From NCBI GenBank assembly GCA_038253125.1, contig JBBSHM010000013.1:1-40551 (forward strand): a stretch of DNA of 40,551 nt. The letters are read 5' to 3'. Each line of letters starts with the position of its first letter. The first letter of the stretch is position 1. The translations under genes were made by a program, and so were the position numbers. The DNA is from JAUJNH01 sp038253125. GTDB taxonomy: Bacteria > Actinomycetota > Acidimicrobiia > Acidimicrobiales > JAUJNH01. Positions 34,328 through 40,551 of the stretch are shown piece by piece. The notes beneath the pieces were generated by a model. That model had not been told where the DNA came from. It was given only the letters and a program-made list of their open reading frames with translations, and made no database searches.

Positions 34328-35605
34328 TCAGCCCTCGGCCGGCTCCTCGGCGGCGCCGCCCGATGCCGCGGTGACGGCGAGCGGCGGCGCTCGCCGCAGC
34401 CTCGACCTCGTGCCGGCCACCACGCGGCCCCTGGACCGGCCCGGCGGCGCTGTCGCGCCCGCCCGCTCGGGAGCGACCACCGCCTCGGCGGCCGGGGCGG
34501 GCGCCACGCCCGGCTCACCGGGCGTCGCCCCGGCATGAGCGGTCTCCGCCGCGGCCTCCGGCGCGACGGTCGCGACGCGCCGAGCCGCTGCGTCGGTCCG
34601 CCTGGTTCGCGTGCCGGCCCGCTTCGCCACCGTCTTGCGGGTTGAGACCTTCGCCGTTGCCACCGACGCCGTGGCCGCCCTGGTGGTCGCAGTGGGCCTT
34701 GGTGCGCTGGCCGGCCCGCCAGCCTCAGCCGTCTTGGTGAGCCCTGCCGCCTCTGTCGCCTTTGTGACCTTGGTGACCCTCTTCGTCGGTGGCCACCCTG
34801 CGGTGTTGGCGTCCTTGGCAGCCCTGGCCGCGCTCTTGGCGGTCTTGACGGTCTTGACGGTCTTGACGGTCTTGGCGGTCTTGGCGGTCTTGGCGGTCTT
34901 GGCGGTCTTGGCGGTCTTGGTGACCCCGGTCGCCTTTGTCGCCCGCGGCGCCCGCGGCCGGGCTGATGCCTTCACCGCCCTAGGCGGCCGCACCGGCTTC
35001 GCGGTCGCCAGCTCGGCCGTGGCGGCCCCGTCCAGGGCCTGCTCCTCAGGCCCGACCGGCAACCCGTTGCCGGCGGCCTCCTCACCGTCGACCACCTCCG
35101 CACCGGCGACCGCCTCCTCACCGCCCACTGCCTCCCCGCTGCCGAACGCCGGCGAAAAGGCGGCTGGCTTCTCATAACGGCTCCCGGCCGTCCCGCCCTG
35201 CTGAGCCGGGACCGCCGTCGGATCCGGGCTCCAGGGCTCGTAATCCTCCTCCTCCTCCCGGCGCCGGGAGAGGGCCCGCTCGAGCCGGTCCGCCGGCGCC
35301 AGCACACTCCCGGTTCCGATGAGCAGGACGATGAGGCCCACCGCCACCAGCACGCCTCGGCGGCCGGATGTGGCATCCCGGCAGAGGGTGTCGGAGTTGG
35401 CCCGGATCGGCGCCGTCAGGCTGGGGTTCAGGCGCGGCGCCCCGCCCCGCAGCAACGGGTCGCAGCTGAGCCCGGCCACCGAGTCGAGGGGCAGGAGCCC
35501 GAGGGCCAGGACGGCCAGGACATCGACCATGAGTACGAGCGGCAGGAGGACGACGGGTCGCCGGCCCGGCGACGACACGAAGCGCTCAACGGCGGTTCTG
35601 GCCAC
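34328..35605 (-). CDS. Membrane protein with Lys/Thr/Ala-rich histone-like tail
   Basis: I do not recognise this 425-residue protein as a whole. Two hydrophobic helices (about residues 17-39 and 84-103) flank a 44-residue loop with two cysteines (Cys48, Cys75), probably outside the cell and able to form a disulfide. The remaining 320 residues are low complexity: an acidic part (RREEEEDYEP) and then a long Lys/Thr/Ala/Arg-rich region resembling histone H1 tails, with about nine TAK/TVK triplets. The tail should lie in the cytosol, where it could bind DNA or another polyanion. The GTG start has GGAGG upstream. It diverges from the ATPase gene at 35738 across a 132-nt region with tandem repeats. 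Confidence 0.7.
   Translation of the reverse strand: MARTAVERFVSSPGRRPVVLLPLVLMVDVLAVLALGLLPLDSVAGLSCDPLLRGGAPRLNPSLTAPIRANSDTLCRDATSGRRGVLVAVGLIVLLIGTGSVLAPADRLERALSRRREEEEDYEPWSPDPTAVPAQQGGTAGSRYEKPAAFSPAFGSGEAVGGEEAVAGAEVVDGEEAAGNGLPVGPEEQALDGAATAELATAKPVRPPRAVKASARPRAPRATKATGVTKTAKTAKTAKTAKTAKTVKTVKTVKTAKSAARAAKDANTAGWPPTKRVTKVTKATEAAGLTKTAEAGGPASAPRPTATTRAATASVATAKVSTRKTVAKRAGTRTRRTDAAARRVATVAPEAAAETAHAGATPGEPGVAPAPAAEAVVAPERAGATAPPGRSRGRVVAGTRSRLRRAPPLAVTAASGGAAEEPAEG
34835..34915. repeat. 9-bp tandem array encoding Lys-Thr-Ala/Val repeats
   Basis: Nine adjacent 9-nt copies of CTTGGCGGT or CTTGACGGT occur, and a tenth partial copy follows. Six copies are of the first type and three of the second, the latter in one block. 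On the minus strand they encode the Lys/Thr triplets of the tail of the membrane protein. Copy number changes would keep the reading frame. Confidence 0.95.
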
Positions 35606-35636
35606 CTGATCCCCCCTCCTCCGGTCGTTGCACTGC

Positions 35637-35670
35637 TCGTCCTAGCACTGCGGTCGTCCTAGCACTGCGG
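35637..35670. repeat. 17-bp direct repeats in a divergent promoter region
   Basis: Two perfect adjacent copies of TCGTCCTAGCACTGCGG lie at 35637-35653 and 35654-35670. A degenerate third copy (TCGTTGCACTGC) precedes them. They lie between the starts of the Lys-rich membrane protein gene (minus) and the ATPase gene (plus), 67 nt before the latter. The 17-nt spacing is less than two helical turns. They may be operator sites or a local expansion. Confidence 0.9.
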
Positions 35671-35737
35671 CCTTTGGGATCCAAGACGGCATAGGGTCTG
35701 GCATGCCCGTGCACCGTTCCCTTCAGCCGGTCCGGCC

Positions 35738-36505
35738 GTGAGCCTGCTGCGCGTCGCCTTTGTCGGCAAGGGCGGCGTCGGCAAGTCAGCGGTGGCCGGC
35801 ACCTTCGCCCGCACGCTGGCCCGCCAGGGCACCCCGGTGCTGGCACTCGACTCCGACCCCATGCCGGGCCTGGCGTTCTCGCTCGGCATCGACCGCACCG
35901 ACGTCGGGATCCCCGACGAGGCGGTCCGGGAGCGGGCCGAGGGCGAGGACGGCCCCCGCTACCGGCTGCGCGACGACCTGAGCGCGGCCGAGGCCGTCGA
36001 GCGCTACTCGGTCGAGGGCCCCGACGGCGTGCGCTTCCTGCAGTTCGCCAAGCTGCGGGGCCACCTCGGAGCCACTATCAAGTCCCAGATCGCATTCCGG
36101 CAGATCCTCGAACAGCTGCCCGAGGACCGCTGGGCCCTGGTCGGCGACTTGCCCGGCGGGATGCGCCAGCCGTTCTTCGGCTGGGGCGACTACGCCCACA
36201 CGATCTTCGTGGTGGTCGAGCCGACGGTGAAGTCGATGCGGGCCGGCCGCCGGCTGGCCCGGCTGGCCCTCACCGAGGATCCGCCGGCGGTCATCGTCGC
36301 CATCGCCAACAAGGTGCGTGAGGACGGCGACGCCGCCCGGGTGCAAGCCGCCACCGGCCTGCCGGTGATCGCGTCGGTGCCGTGGGACGAGGCTCTGGCC
36401 GACGCCGAAAAGGCCGGACTGGCCCCCATCGACGCCGCTCCCGACTCGGCCTCGGTGCGGGCGGTGGCGGCCCTGGTCGAGCAGATGATGGCCACCGTCG
36501 GCTGA
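35738..36505 (+). CDS. MinD/CooC-type P-loop ATPase without the CxC motif
   Basis: This 255-residue protein is in the SIMIBI class: it starts VSLLRVAFVGKGGVGKSAVAG, with the deviant Walker A motif GKGGVGKS at about residues 10-17. The Walker A-prime segment is LALDSDPMPGLAFSLGI, and the DLPGG segment is the Walker B-like motif. The overall form is like CooC, the nickel-insertion ATPase of CO dehydrogenase, and the ATPase at 38615. It lacks the Cys-x-Cys that CooC uses for metal binding and dimerization. An alternative is a ParA/MinD-like positioning protein. It converges on the Lys-rich protein gene at 36510 with only 4 nt between stop codons. Confidence 0.8.
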   Translation: MSLLRVAFVGKGGVGKSAVAGTFARTLARQGTPVLALDSDPMPGLAFSLGIDRTDVGIPDEAVRERAEGEDGPRYRLRDDLSAAEAVERYSVEGPDGVRFLQFAKLRGHLGATIKSQIAFRQILEQLPEDRWALVGDLPGGMRQPFFGWGDYAHTIFVVVEPTVKSMRAGRRLARLALTEDPPAVIVAIANKVREDGDAARVQAATGLPVIASVPWDEALADAEKAGLAPIDAAPDSASVRAVAALVEQMMATVG

Positions 36506-36509
36506 CAGA

Positions 36510-37736
36510 TCAGGAGCCTCTCCGGGGGCGGGTGGAGACGGTGGCGCCCCGCCTGGTCCCGCCGACCACCTTCGCTGCCGGGGCGGCCGCCTCCGCCGCC
36601 GCCTTGGTCGAAGCGCTCGCCGGCGGCTCCGCCTCCTTGACGGGCAGCCTGACCTTCTCCCGCCGGCCGGTCGGGACCTTCGCAACCGGTGCCTTCTTCG
36701 ACGCCTTCAGAGGGGCCTTCAGAGGGGCCTTCCTCGGCTCCTCCGCCGTCACCGCCGCCACGGGCGATGCTGGCCTTGTCGCCCTTCCCCTCCTCGGCGC
36801 ATCCGGGGCGGCCTTTCTCGGTGCCTCCGCCTTCACCGCCGCAGCGGGCGATGCCGCTCGCCCCTTCGGCGCTCCGTCCGTCGCCGTGGCGCGGCCCTTC
36901 GCCACCGCACCCTTGGTCACCGCCACCTTCGTCCCGGCACCCTTCGTCCCGGCACGCTTCGTCACCGCCGCCTTCGTCACCGCCGTCTTCGTCACGGGCT
37001 TCCTGGCTGCGGGCTTCGGGGCGCTGAGAGGAGGCTGGGGACGGTTGAGCGGCGGGGCGGCGACCGGCTGCATGACGAGCGACTTGGCTGACAGGCCCGG
37101 CGAGAGCGGCGGGAAGGCGGCCCGCTTCTGCGGCGGGCTGGCATGGGGCGAGGCGGCGGCCCGGGCGGCGGCCAGCTCGGCATCCTGGAGCTGGCGGACC
37201 TTCTGACGCTCCAGGAACTGGGCCATCGCCCGGTCGCGGGTCTGCTCCGCCTCGAAGGCGTCGACCCCGACCACGAAGTCCGCCGGTCGGCGCACGTTCG
37301 ACCGCTCAGCCAGCTGCTGGAGGGCTATGCCCGTGGCGTCGTAGTCGAGCGGGATGCCGAGCAGCCCCATCGGGCCCCCCTCGCCGCCGTCAGGGTCGTC
37401 CTCCCAGTCGCCCTCGGCCCAGGCCTCGTCCTGGTCCTCCTCGGCGACGTCTTCATCGACGGCCCACTCCTCCTCCGGCTCCGGCTCAGGCGCCGGTCGT
37501 GGCGCCGGCCGACGGGCCCGCCACGTCGGCTCCGGTGCCGGCTCCGCCGGGCGGCCCGCCCTGGTGCCGAACGTGGCGGGAGCGGCCGGACCGCCCCACG
37601 CCGGGCGGGGGGCCCCGGGCGAAGCCGACGGTCGCGAGGGAGGCGGGCCGCCCGCCTGCCGCTGCAGCTCGGCCATGGCCTCGCGCTCCAGCTGGCCCCG
37701 CTCGTCGTCGTTGTTGTCACGAGACCTGCGCTTCAT
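36510..37736 (-). CDS. Unknown protein with acidic middle and Lys/Ala-rich tail
   Basis: I do not recognise this 408-residue protein. It has no membrane helix or signal. After a charged N-terminus (MKRRSRDNNDDERGQ) come a Pro-rich part and a strongly acidic segment (EEDQDEAWAEGDWEDD). Next is a short, probably folded part of about 75 residues starting GPMGLLGIPLDYDATGIALQ and including FVVGVDAFEAEQTRDRAMAQ. The last 200 residues are Lys/Ala/Pro-rich, with TK-containing repeats like histone H1 and like the tail of the membrane protein at 34328. The ATG overlaps the stop codon of the upstream gene (ATGA) and has GGAGG 9 nt upstream. It is the last gene of the operon. Confidence 0.7.
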   Translation of the reverse strand: MKRRSRDNNDDERGQLEREAMAELQRQAGGPPPSRPSASPGAPRPAWGGPAAPATFGTRAGRPAEPAPEPTWRARRPAPRPAPEPEPEEEWAVDEDVAEEDQDEAWAEGDWEDDPDGGEGGPMGLLGIPLDYDATGIALQQLAERSNVRRPADFVVGVDAFEAEQTRDRAMAQFLERQKVRQLQDAELAAARAAASPHASPPQKRAAFPPLSPGLSAKSLVMQPVAAPPLNRPQPPLSAPKPAARKPVTKTAVTKAAVTKRAGTKGAGTKVAVTKGAVAKGRATATDGAPKGRAASPAAAVKAEAPRKAAPDAPRRGRATRPASPVAAVTAEEPRKAPLKAPLKASKKAPVAKVPTGRREKVRLPVKEAEPPASASTKAAAEAAAPAAKVVGGTRRGATVSTRPRRGS

Positions 37737-38608
37737 GTGAACTTGCCTCCTGTGGGCATGTCGGCGGCGGCCCTGGCCCCCTCCGGGACCCGAAGGCCGT
37801 GGTTGTTCCGGGTGCGACGCAGGCGGAGGCCGTCCCAGTGGCCAAACTCGTTCTCGGGCAGCCACTCGTTGCTCCAGCTCGTCTTCGGCCACCTCTTCGT
37901 CACCTCGGCCAGGCCAGGCGAGGTGAGGAAGCGGCGGGCGCTGGCGGACCCGTCCCAGACCGTGAGGAGGTAGGCGTCGCCCGACCGGCCGAAGCCGACA
38001 ACCCCCCGCAGCAGGCTGTCGTCGGTGATGCCCTTGTTCAGGCCCCGGAGCGCACGCAGCCCCCGACGCCGGCGCAGGCCGTCGGAGTGGACGTAGACGA
38101 CGACGGCGCGGGCCCCGGCCACCTCGGCCCGCTGCTTTCGCACGGCCGGGCTGGCCTCGTAGGTCGCCCGACCTGAGGCATCGGTGGCCTCCTTCAGGCG
38201 GGGCAGGTACTCGAGAGCCGCCCGCAGGGCCGGGCGCCCGAGGGCGGTGCCCCGCACATCGGCGGGCTCCGGCTGGGCCAGCGAGAGCCCGTCCCAGGCC
38301 CCCACCTCGGTCGGACCGGGCCGCCACCTCATCAGCCAGAACGACTCGAGCCACTTGGAGAACCGCCACATGATCTCGTCATGGGCCCCCGACTGGGCGA
38401 ACTCGTGCATGTCGTGACGCGTCCGCCAGACGGTGATGGTCCAGAACTCGGTGGGACCGGCGATGACACTCGCCCACCGCACGACATCGGGGGAGCTCTG
38501 CAGCTGCCGTCGGATGCGCCTGGATGCCAGGAACATGGCCGGGAAGAACCAGGGGCCCTTGAGCCGGGAGCGGGTGGTGACCGCGAACAGCTGCCCGGAG
38601 TCGGGCAT
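37733..38608 (-). CDS. Protein with two tandem alpha/beta-barrel (ABM-like) domains
   Basis: This 291-residue protein seems to be an internal duplication. The first half includes TEFWTITVWRTRHDMHEFA and ends GAWDGLSL; the second includes DAYLLTVWDGSASARRFL and ends GHWDGLRL. Both halves share the TVW strand, a following helix and the WDGL end. The pattern fits the dimeric alpha-beta barrel fold seen in antibiotic-biosynthesis monooxygenases and in spheroidene monooxygenase-like proteins, here joined in one chain. No cofactor ligand can be assigned. Its stop overlaps the next gene by 4 nt, and it starts 6 nt after cooC. The association with a CooC-type ATPase is unexpected. Confidence 0.7.
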   Translation of the reverse strand: MPDSGQLFAVTTRSRLKGPWFFPAMFLASRRIRRQLQSSPDVVRWASVIAGPTEFWTITVWRTRHDMHEFAQSGAHDEIMWRFSKWLESFWLMRWRPGPTEVGAWDGLSLAQPEPADVRGTALGRPALRAALEYLPRLKEATDASGRATYEASPAVRKQRAEVAGARAVVVYVHSDGLRRRRGLRALRGLNKGITDDSLLRGVVGFGRSGDAYLLTVWDGSASARRFLTSPGLAEVTKRWPKTSWSNEWLPENEFGHWDGLRLRRTRNNHGLRVPEGARAAADMPTGGKFT

Positions 38609-38614
38609 CAGCCG

Positions 38615-39370
38615 CTAACCGACCGGCACACCGTCGAGGAAGTCGAGCAGGCGCTCAACCGCTGCTCGGACCTCGGCGCCGTTCGCCTCGGCCAACCCCG
38701 TGCCCGCCCGGTCGGCGGCGACCACATCGGCGTGGTAGGGGATGACGGCGGCCAGCTCGACGCCATGCTCGGCGCACTGCTTCTCGAAGAACTCGGCGTC
38801 GGCGGGCAGCCGGGCCTTGTTGCCGACACCGACGGTCCGCGGGATCCCTAGCTCGTTGGCCAGGGCCACCGTGCGGGCCGCGGTGATGACCGACTTGCGG
38901 CTCGGCTCCATGATGGCCACCAGCACATCGGCGTAGGCCAGCGTCCCGCCCGAGCGGGTCAGGTGCTCGAGACCAGCCTCCATGTCGACCAGGGTGACGT
39001 CGGCCTCCTCCTCGAGGGCGGCACCGAGGATGCTGCGGACCGAGGCGTGGCTGCTGCAGGTGCAGCCCGCGCCGGCCTGGTCCACCCGCATGGCCGACAG
39101 GAGCCGCACCCCGGACTCGGTGTTGCGCCCGTACTCGGCCAGGAGGTCGGTCGGCGTGGTGCCCGGGTCGGTGCCCAGCACCAGGCGGCGGGGGATCACC
39201 GGGATGGCCTCGGCCTCGGCCAGGGTGAGGCCGAGGGACATGCCGAGGTTGGGGTTGGAGTCGGTGTCGATGGCCACGACCCGGTTCCCCCGTTCGGCGT
39301 AGCCCTTGGAGATCAACGCTGAGAGCGTGGTCTTGCCCACGCCACCCTTGCCGACTATGCCGATCTTCAT
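38615..39370 (-). CDS. cooC: CooC-type ATPase (CO dehydrogenase maturation factor family)
   Basis: This 251-residue P-loop ATPase begins MKIGIVGKGGVGKTTLSALI, with the deviant Walker A motif GKGGVGKT. The A-prime region is VVAIDTDSNPNLGMSLGL and the B-like motif is VTLVDMEAGLEHL. The sequence GAGCTCSSH (Cys103, Cys105) matches the CxC motif of CooC, which in Carboxydothermus binds Ni/Zn at the dimer interface. The family assists nickel insertion into Ni-Fe CO dehydrogenase. No CO dehydrogenase gene is in the window, so the client protein is unknown and the name is by family only. The ATG overlaps the stop of the preceding 149-residue gene (ATGA). Upstream lie three small membrane protein genes. 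Confidence 0.85.
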   Translation of the reverse strand: MKIGIVGKGGVGKTTLSALISKGYAERGNRVVAIDTDSNPNLGMSLGLTLAEAEAIPVIPRRLVLGTDPGTTPTDLLAEYGRNTESGVRLLSAMRVDQAGAGCTCSSHASVRSILGAALEEEADVTLVDMEAGLEHLTRSGGTLAYADVLVAIMEPSRKSVITAARTVALANELGIPRTVGVGNKARLPADAEFFEKQCAEHGVELAAVIPYHADVVAADRAGTGLAEANGAEVRAAVERLLDFLDGVPVG

Positions 39371-39816
39371 GGTGTGCTCCCCTGGTCGAACGTGAAGCTT
39401 GCCAGCACAGGATGCCACGCTTCGCCCAATGCTGCGACACGAAGGGCGGCGAAGGCCTCGTCGATGTCGAAGCCCCACAGGTCCCACACCGAGTAGGTGA
39501 GGCCCAGGACCTGGATCGACACTGGGGTGGCATAGAGTGTGCTCTCGTCGCACAGCTGGTAGCCCGCCACCCTCAGGGCGTCGGCCACCAGGGTCCGGGC
39601 CCAGGCCACGTCATCGGGGAGGTCGCACCGGTGCAGGACGGTGCGGGGGTCGAGACGCAGAGCCGCCGGCACGTCGCCGTCGACCATAAGCGTCGGGCCT
39701 TCGATGCCGAAGAAGGCCGACCGCCCACTCGGAAGGCCGGCAGCGTAAGCGGCGAGGACCGAAGCGTCCTCCACCGGCGGCTGCTGGCTGCCTTCTGAGT
39801 AGAGCGGCAGGCCCAC
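39367..39816 (-). CDS. Unknown 149-residue protein coupled to cooC
   Basis: I do not recognise this protein. It looks like a compact globular alpha/beta protein without signal or membrane helices. Notable parts are FFGIEGPTLMVDGDVPAALR, then HRCDLPDDVAWARTLVADAL, and a hydrophobic stretch SIQVLGLTYSVWDLWGFDID. Two cysteines (in HRCDL and QLCDES) are spaced about 25 residues apart and could bind a metal, but no known motif is formed. The GTG start at 39816 follows the membrane protein gene by 5 nt, and its stop overlaps the cooC start by 4 nt. Such coupling suggests a partner or client of the CooC-type ATPase. Confidence 0.7.
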   Translation of the reverse strand: MGLPLYSEGSQQPPVEDASVLAAYAAGLPSGRSAFFGIEGPTLMVDGDVPAALRLDPRTVLHRCDLPDDVAWARTLVADALRVAGYQLCDESTLYATPVSIQVLGLTYSVWDLWGFDIDEAFAALRVAALGEAWHPVLASFTFDQGSTP

Positions 39817-39821
39817 GGGAA

Positions 39822-40082
39822 CTAGCCGGCCAGGCGCTCGGCCAGCACGGCCGCCTTCTCAAGGCCACCGGCGGCCTCGGTCAGGTTGGCGTTGATGCGG
39901 TCGGCGGCCGGGCCGATGACCGCGCACTGGGTCTCGACGGCCCGCACGCCAAAGGTCACCTTGGCCAGCGTCTTGGAGATGTGGACCAGCTGACCCGCCA
40001 CCCGGTTGAGGAAGTAGGCGAGGGTCAGCACCACGAGCACGATCTCGGCGACGGTGAAGAAGACGCGCAGCCCGACGTTCAT
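39822..40082 (-). CDS. Small single-helix membrane protein
   Basis: This 86-residue protein begins MNVGLRVFFTVAEIVLVVLT. It has one hydrophobic helix at about residues 5-26. A cytosolic helical tail follows, in which VAGQLVHISKTLAKVTFGV and VIGPAADRINANLTEAAG look amphipathic and coiled-coil-like. There is one cysteine in the tail. The layout matches the next two genes upstream, and the three may be distant paralogues. The ATG overlaps the stop of the upstream gene (ATGA). Function is unknown; a membrane anchor or scaffold for the operon's cytosolic proteins is a guess. Confidence 0.7.
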   Translation of the reverse strand: MNVGLRVFFTVAEIVLVVLTLAYFLNRVAGQLVHISKTLAKVTFGVRAVETQCAVIGPAADRINANLTEAAGGLEKAAVLAERLAG

Positions 40083-40363
40083 CGGCCCCGCACCTTCGAC
40101 TCGAGGAGCTGGGCGTGCAGGCCCACCTCGGTGCCGAGGTCGGCGGTGGCGACGGCGGTCTGGCCGAGCATCCACGTTGTGGCGGTGTTGCGGGCCACCA
40201 GGATGGCGGTGGACCACACGTCATCGACGTTCCGCTCGATGTCGCTGACCAGGCTGATCAGCATCGAGAGCAGCACGATGACGGCGGCCTCGACCACCAG
40301 CCCCATGCCAAGTGCGATCGTCCAGAAGGCGAACTGCTGGTGTGTGTAGACGGCAATCATCAT
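40079..40363 (-). CDS. Small single-helix membrane protein
   Basis: This 94-residue protein starts MMIAVYTHQQFAFWTIALGM. It has one long hydrophobic segment at about residues 12-38, then the helical tail VSDIERNVDDVWSTAILVAR and a C-terminal part ending HAQLLESKVRGR. The hydrophobic helix plus amphipathic tail resembles both flanking small proteins. The ATG at 40363 overlaps the upstream stop codon as ATGA, and GGGGGGAGA lies directly before it; a second ATG follows at once. No catalytic residues are evident. Confidence 0.7.
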   Translation of the reverse strand: MMIAVYTHQQFAFWTIALGMGLVVEAAVIVLLSMLISLVSDIERNVDDVWSTAILVARNTATTWMLGQTAVATADLGTEVGLHAQLLESKVRGR

Positions 40364-40551
40364 TCTCCCCCCAGGGCGGCACGGGCCTTGGCTGCGTTGC
40401 GGTTGATCCCCACGATCGAGCGGTTGACGATGTCTACGTCCCACAGCGCCATGGTGTTCAACCGGCTCTGCTCCAGTCCGTTGGTGATCTCGACCGCCTG
40501 GCGGCCGATGATCCGGGCCAGGCCCAGGATCGCCCCCACAAGCACGACCAC
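40360..40551 (-). CDS. Small membrane protein, 5' end outside the window
   Basis: The C-terminal 63 residues of a protein are visible, beginning with VVVLVGAILGLARIIGRQAV; the start codon may lie beyond the window edge. A hydrophobic helix is followed by the amphipathic tail ITNGLEQSRLNTMALWDVD and VNRSIVGINRNAAKARAALG. It has the same design as the next two genes. Its stop codon overlaps the next start codon, so it is part of the same operon, and the promoter must lie outside the window. Confidence 0.65.
   Translation of the reverse strand: MVVLVGAILGLARIIGRQAVEITNGLEQSRLNTMALWDVDIVNRSIVGINRNAAKARAALGGE

Noticed and set aside
34835..34915. CRISPR-like array
   Set aside because: The units are 9 bp and directly adjacent without spacers; they encode a protein repeat.
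34611..35177. Plus-strand frame encoding a hydrophobic Ala/Val/Leu repeat protein
   Set aside because: It is the reverse reading of the TAK/TVK repeats. The minus-strand frame has a good ribosome binding site, membrane helices and a plausible layout.
25422..40551. A selenoprotein gene with in-frame TGA near selC
   Set aside because: The genes near selC are full length with normal stops, and I found no conserved domain continuing past a TGA. I did not do a complete search.

Overview
This is a very GC-rich, gene-dense bacterial chromosome segment with no phage, transposon or CRISPR content. Several gene orders match mycobacteria as I remember them: a KimA-like permease beside two TrkA/Ceo proteins (like Rv2690c-ceoB-ceoC), an OB-fold gene beside those, and a Tad pilus operon divergent from a HAD phosphatase (like Rv3654c-Rv3661). 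With the DUF2079 protein, class E sortase, DUF4244 pilin and actinobacterial-type topA, this points to an actinomycete. A deep lineage such as Acidimicrobiia is my best guess, but that is inference.

Layout, left to right. 1-1830: tRNA-Thr, a GlnR-like operator, and amt-glnK for ammonium uptake and nitrogen sensing. 1873-7835 (minus): topA, an MFS transporter, tmk and holB, mostly replication and topology genes. 7894-9447: a DUF2079 membrane protein. 9455-12828 (minus): a DtxR-like regulator with an altered metal site, overlapping hppA (proton-pumping pyrophosphatase). 12919-14783: two overlapping genes of unknown function. 14798-18153: potassium transport (KimA-like permease divergent from two TrkA-type proteins). 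18220-20138 (minus): phoU, an RsbV-type STAS protein, an RsbW-type kinase and an OB-fold protein. 20179-20862: class E sortase. 20988-25293 (minus): a compact Tad pilus locus (cpaE/ssd, tadA, tadB, tadC, DUF4244 pilin, tadE). 25422-26258: HAD phosphatase.

26333-26428 is a selenocysteine tRNA (selC), so the organism probably makes selenoproteins; none is seen here. Then come a sigma-70 factor, a helical protein of unknown function, nadE and, divergently, glnE (control of glutamine synthetase), which closes with a strong hairpin terminator. A GlsB/YeaQ-type membrane protein, an alpha/beta hydrolase fold lacking the usual nucleophile and histidine, and an orphan HypC follow.

The last 6 kb is the least conventional part. 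A MinD/CooC-type ATPase gene (35738-36505) converges on a minus-strand operon of at least seven genes that overlap by 4 nt or lie 5-6 nt apart: three small membrane proteins (the first cut by the window edge), an unknown 149-residue protein, a CooC-type ATPase with a Cys-Thr-Cys motif, a protein with an internally duplicated domain, and a protein with a Lys/Ala-rich tail. A membrane protein with a similar Lys-rich tail lies across a divergent promoter region that carries a 17-bp tandem repeat. HypC and CooC both belong to families of nickel-enzyme maturation factors, yet no hydrogenase or CO dehydrogenase is present. This operon is my main candidate for an undescribed system.
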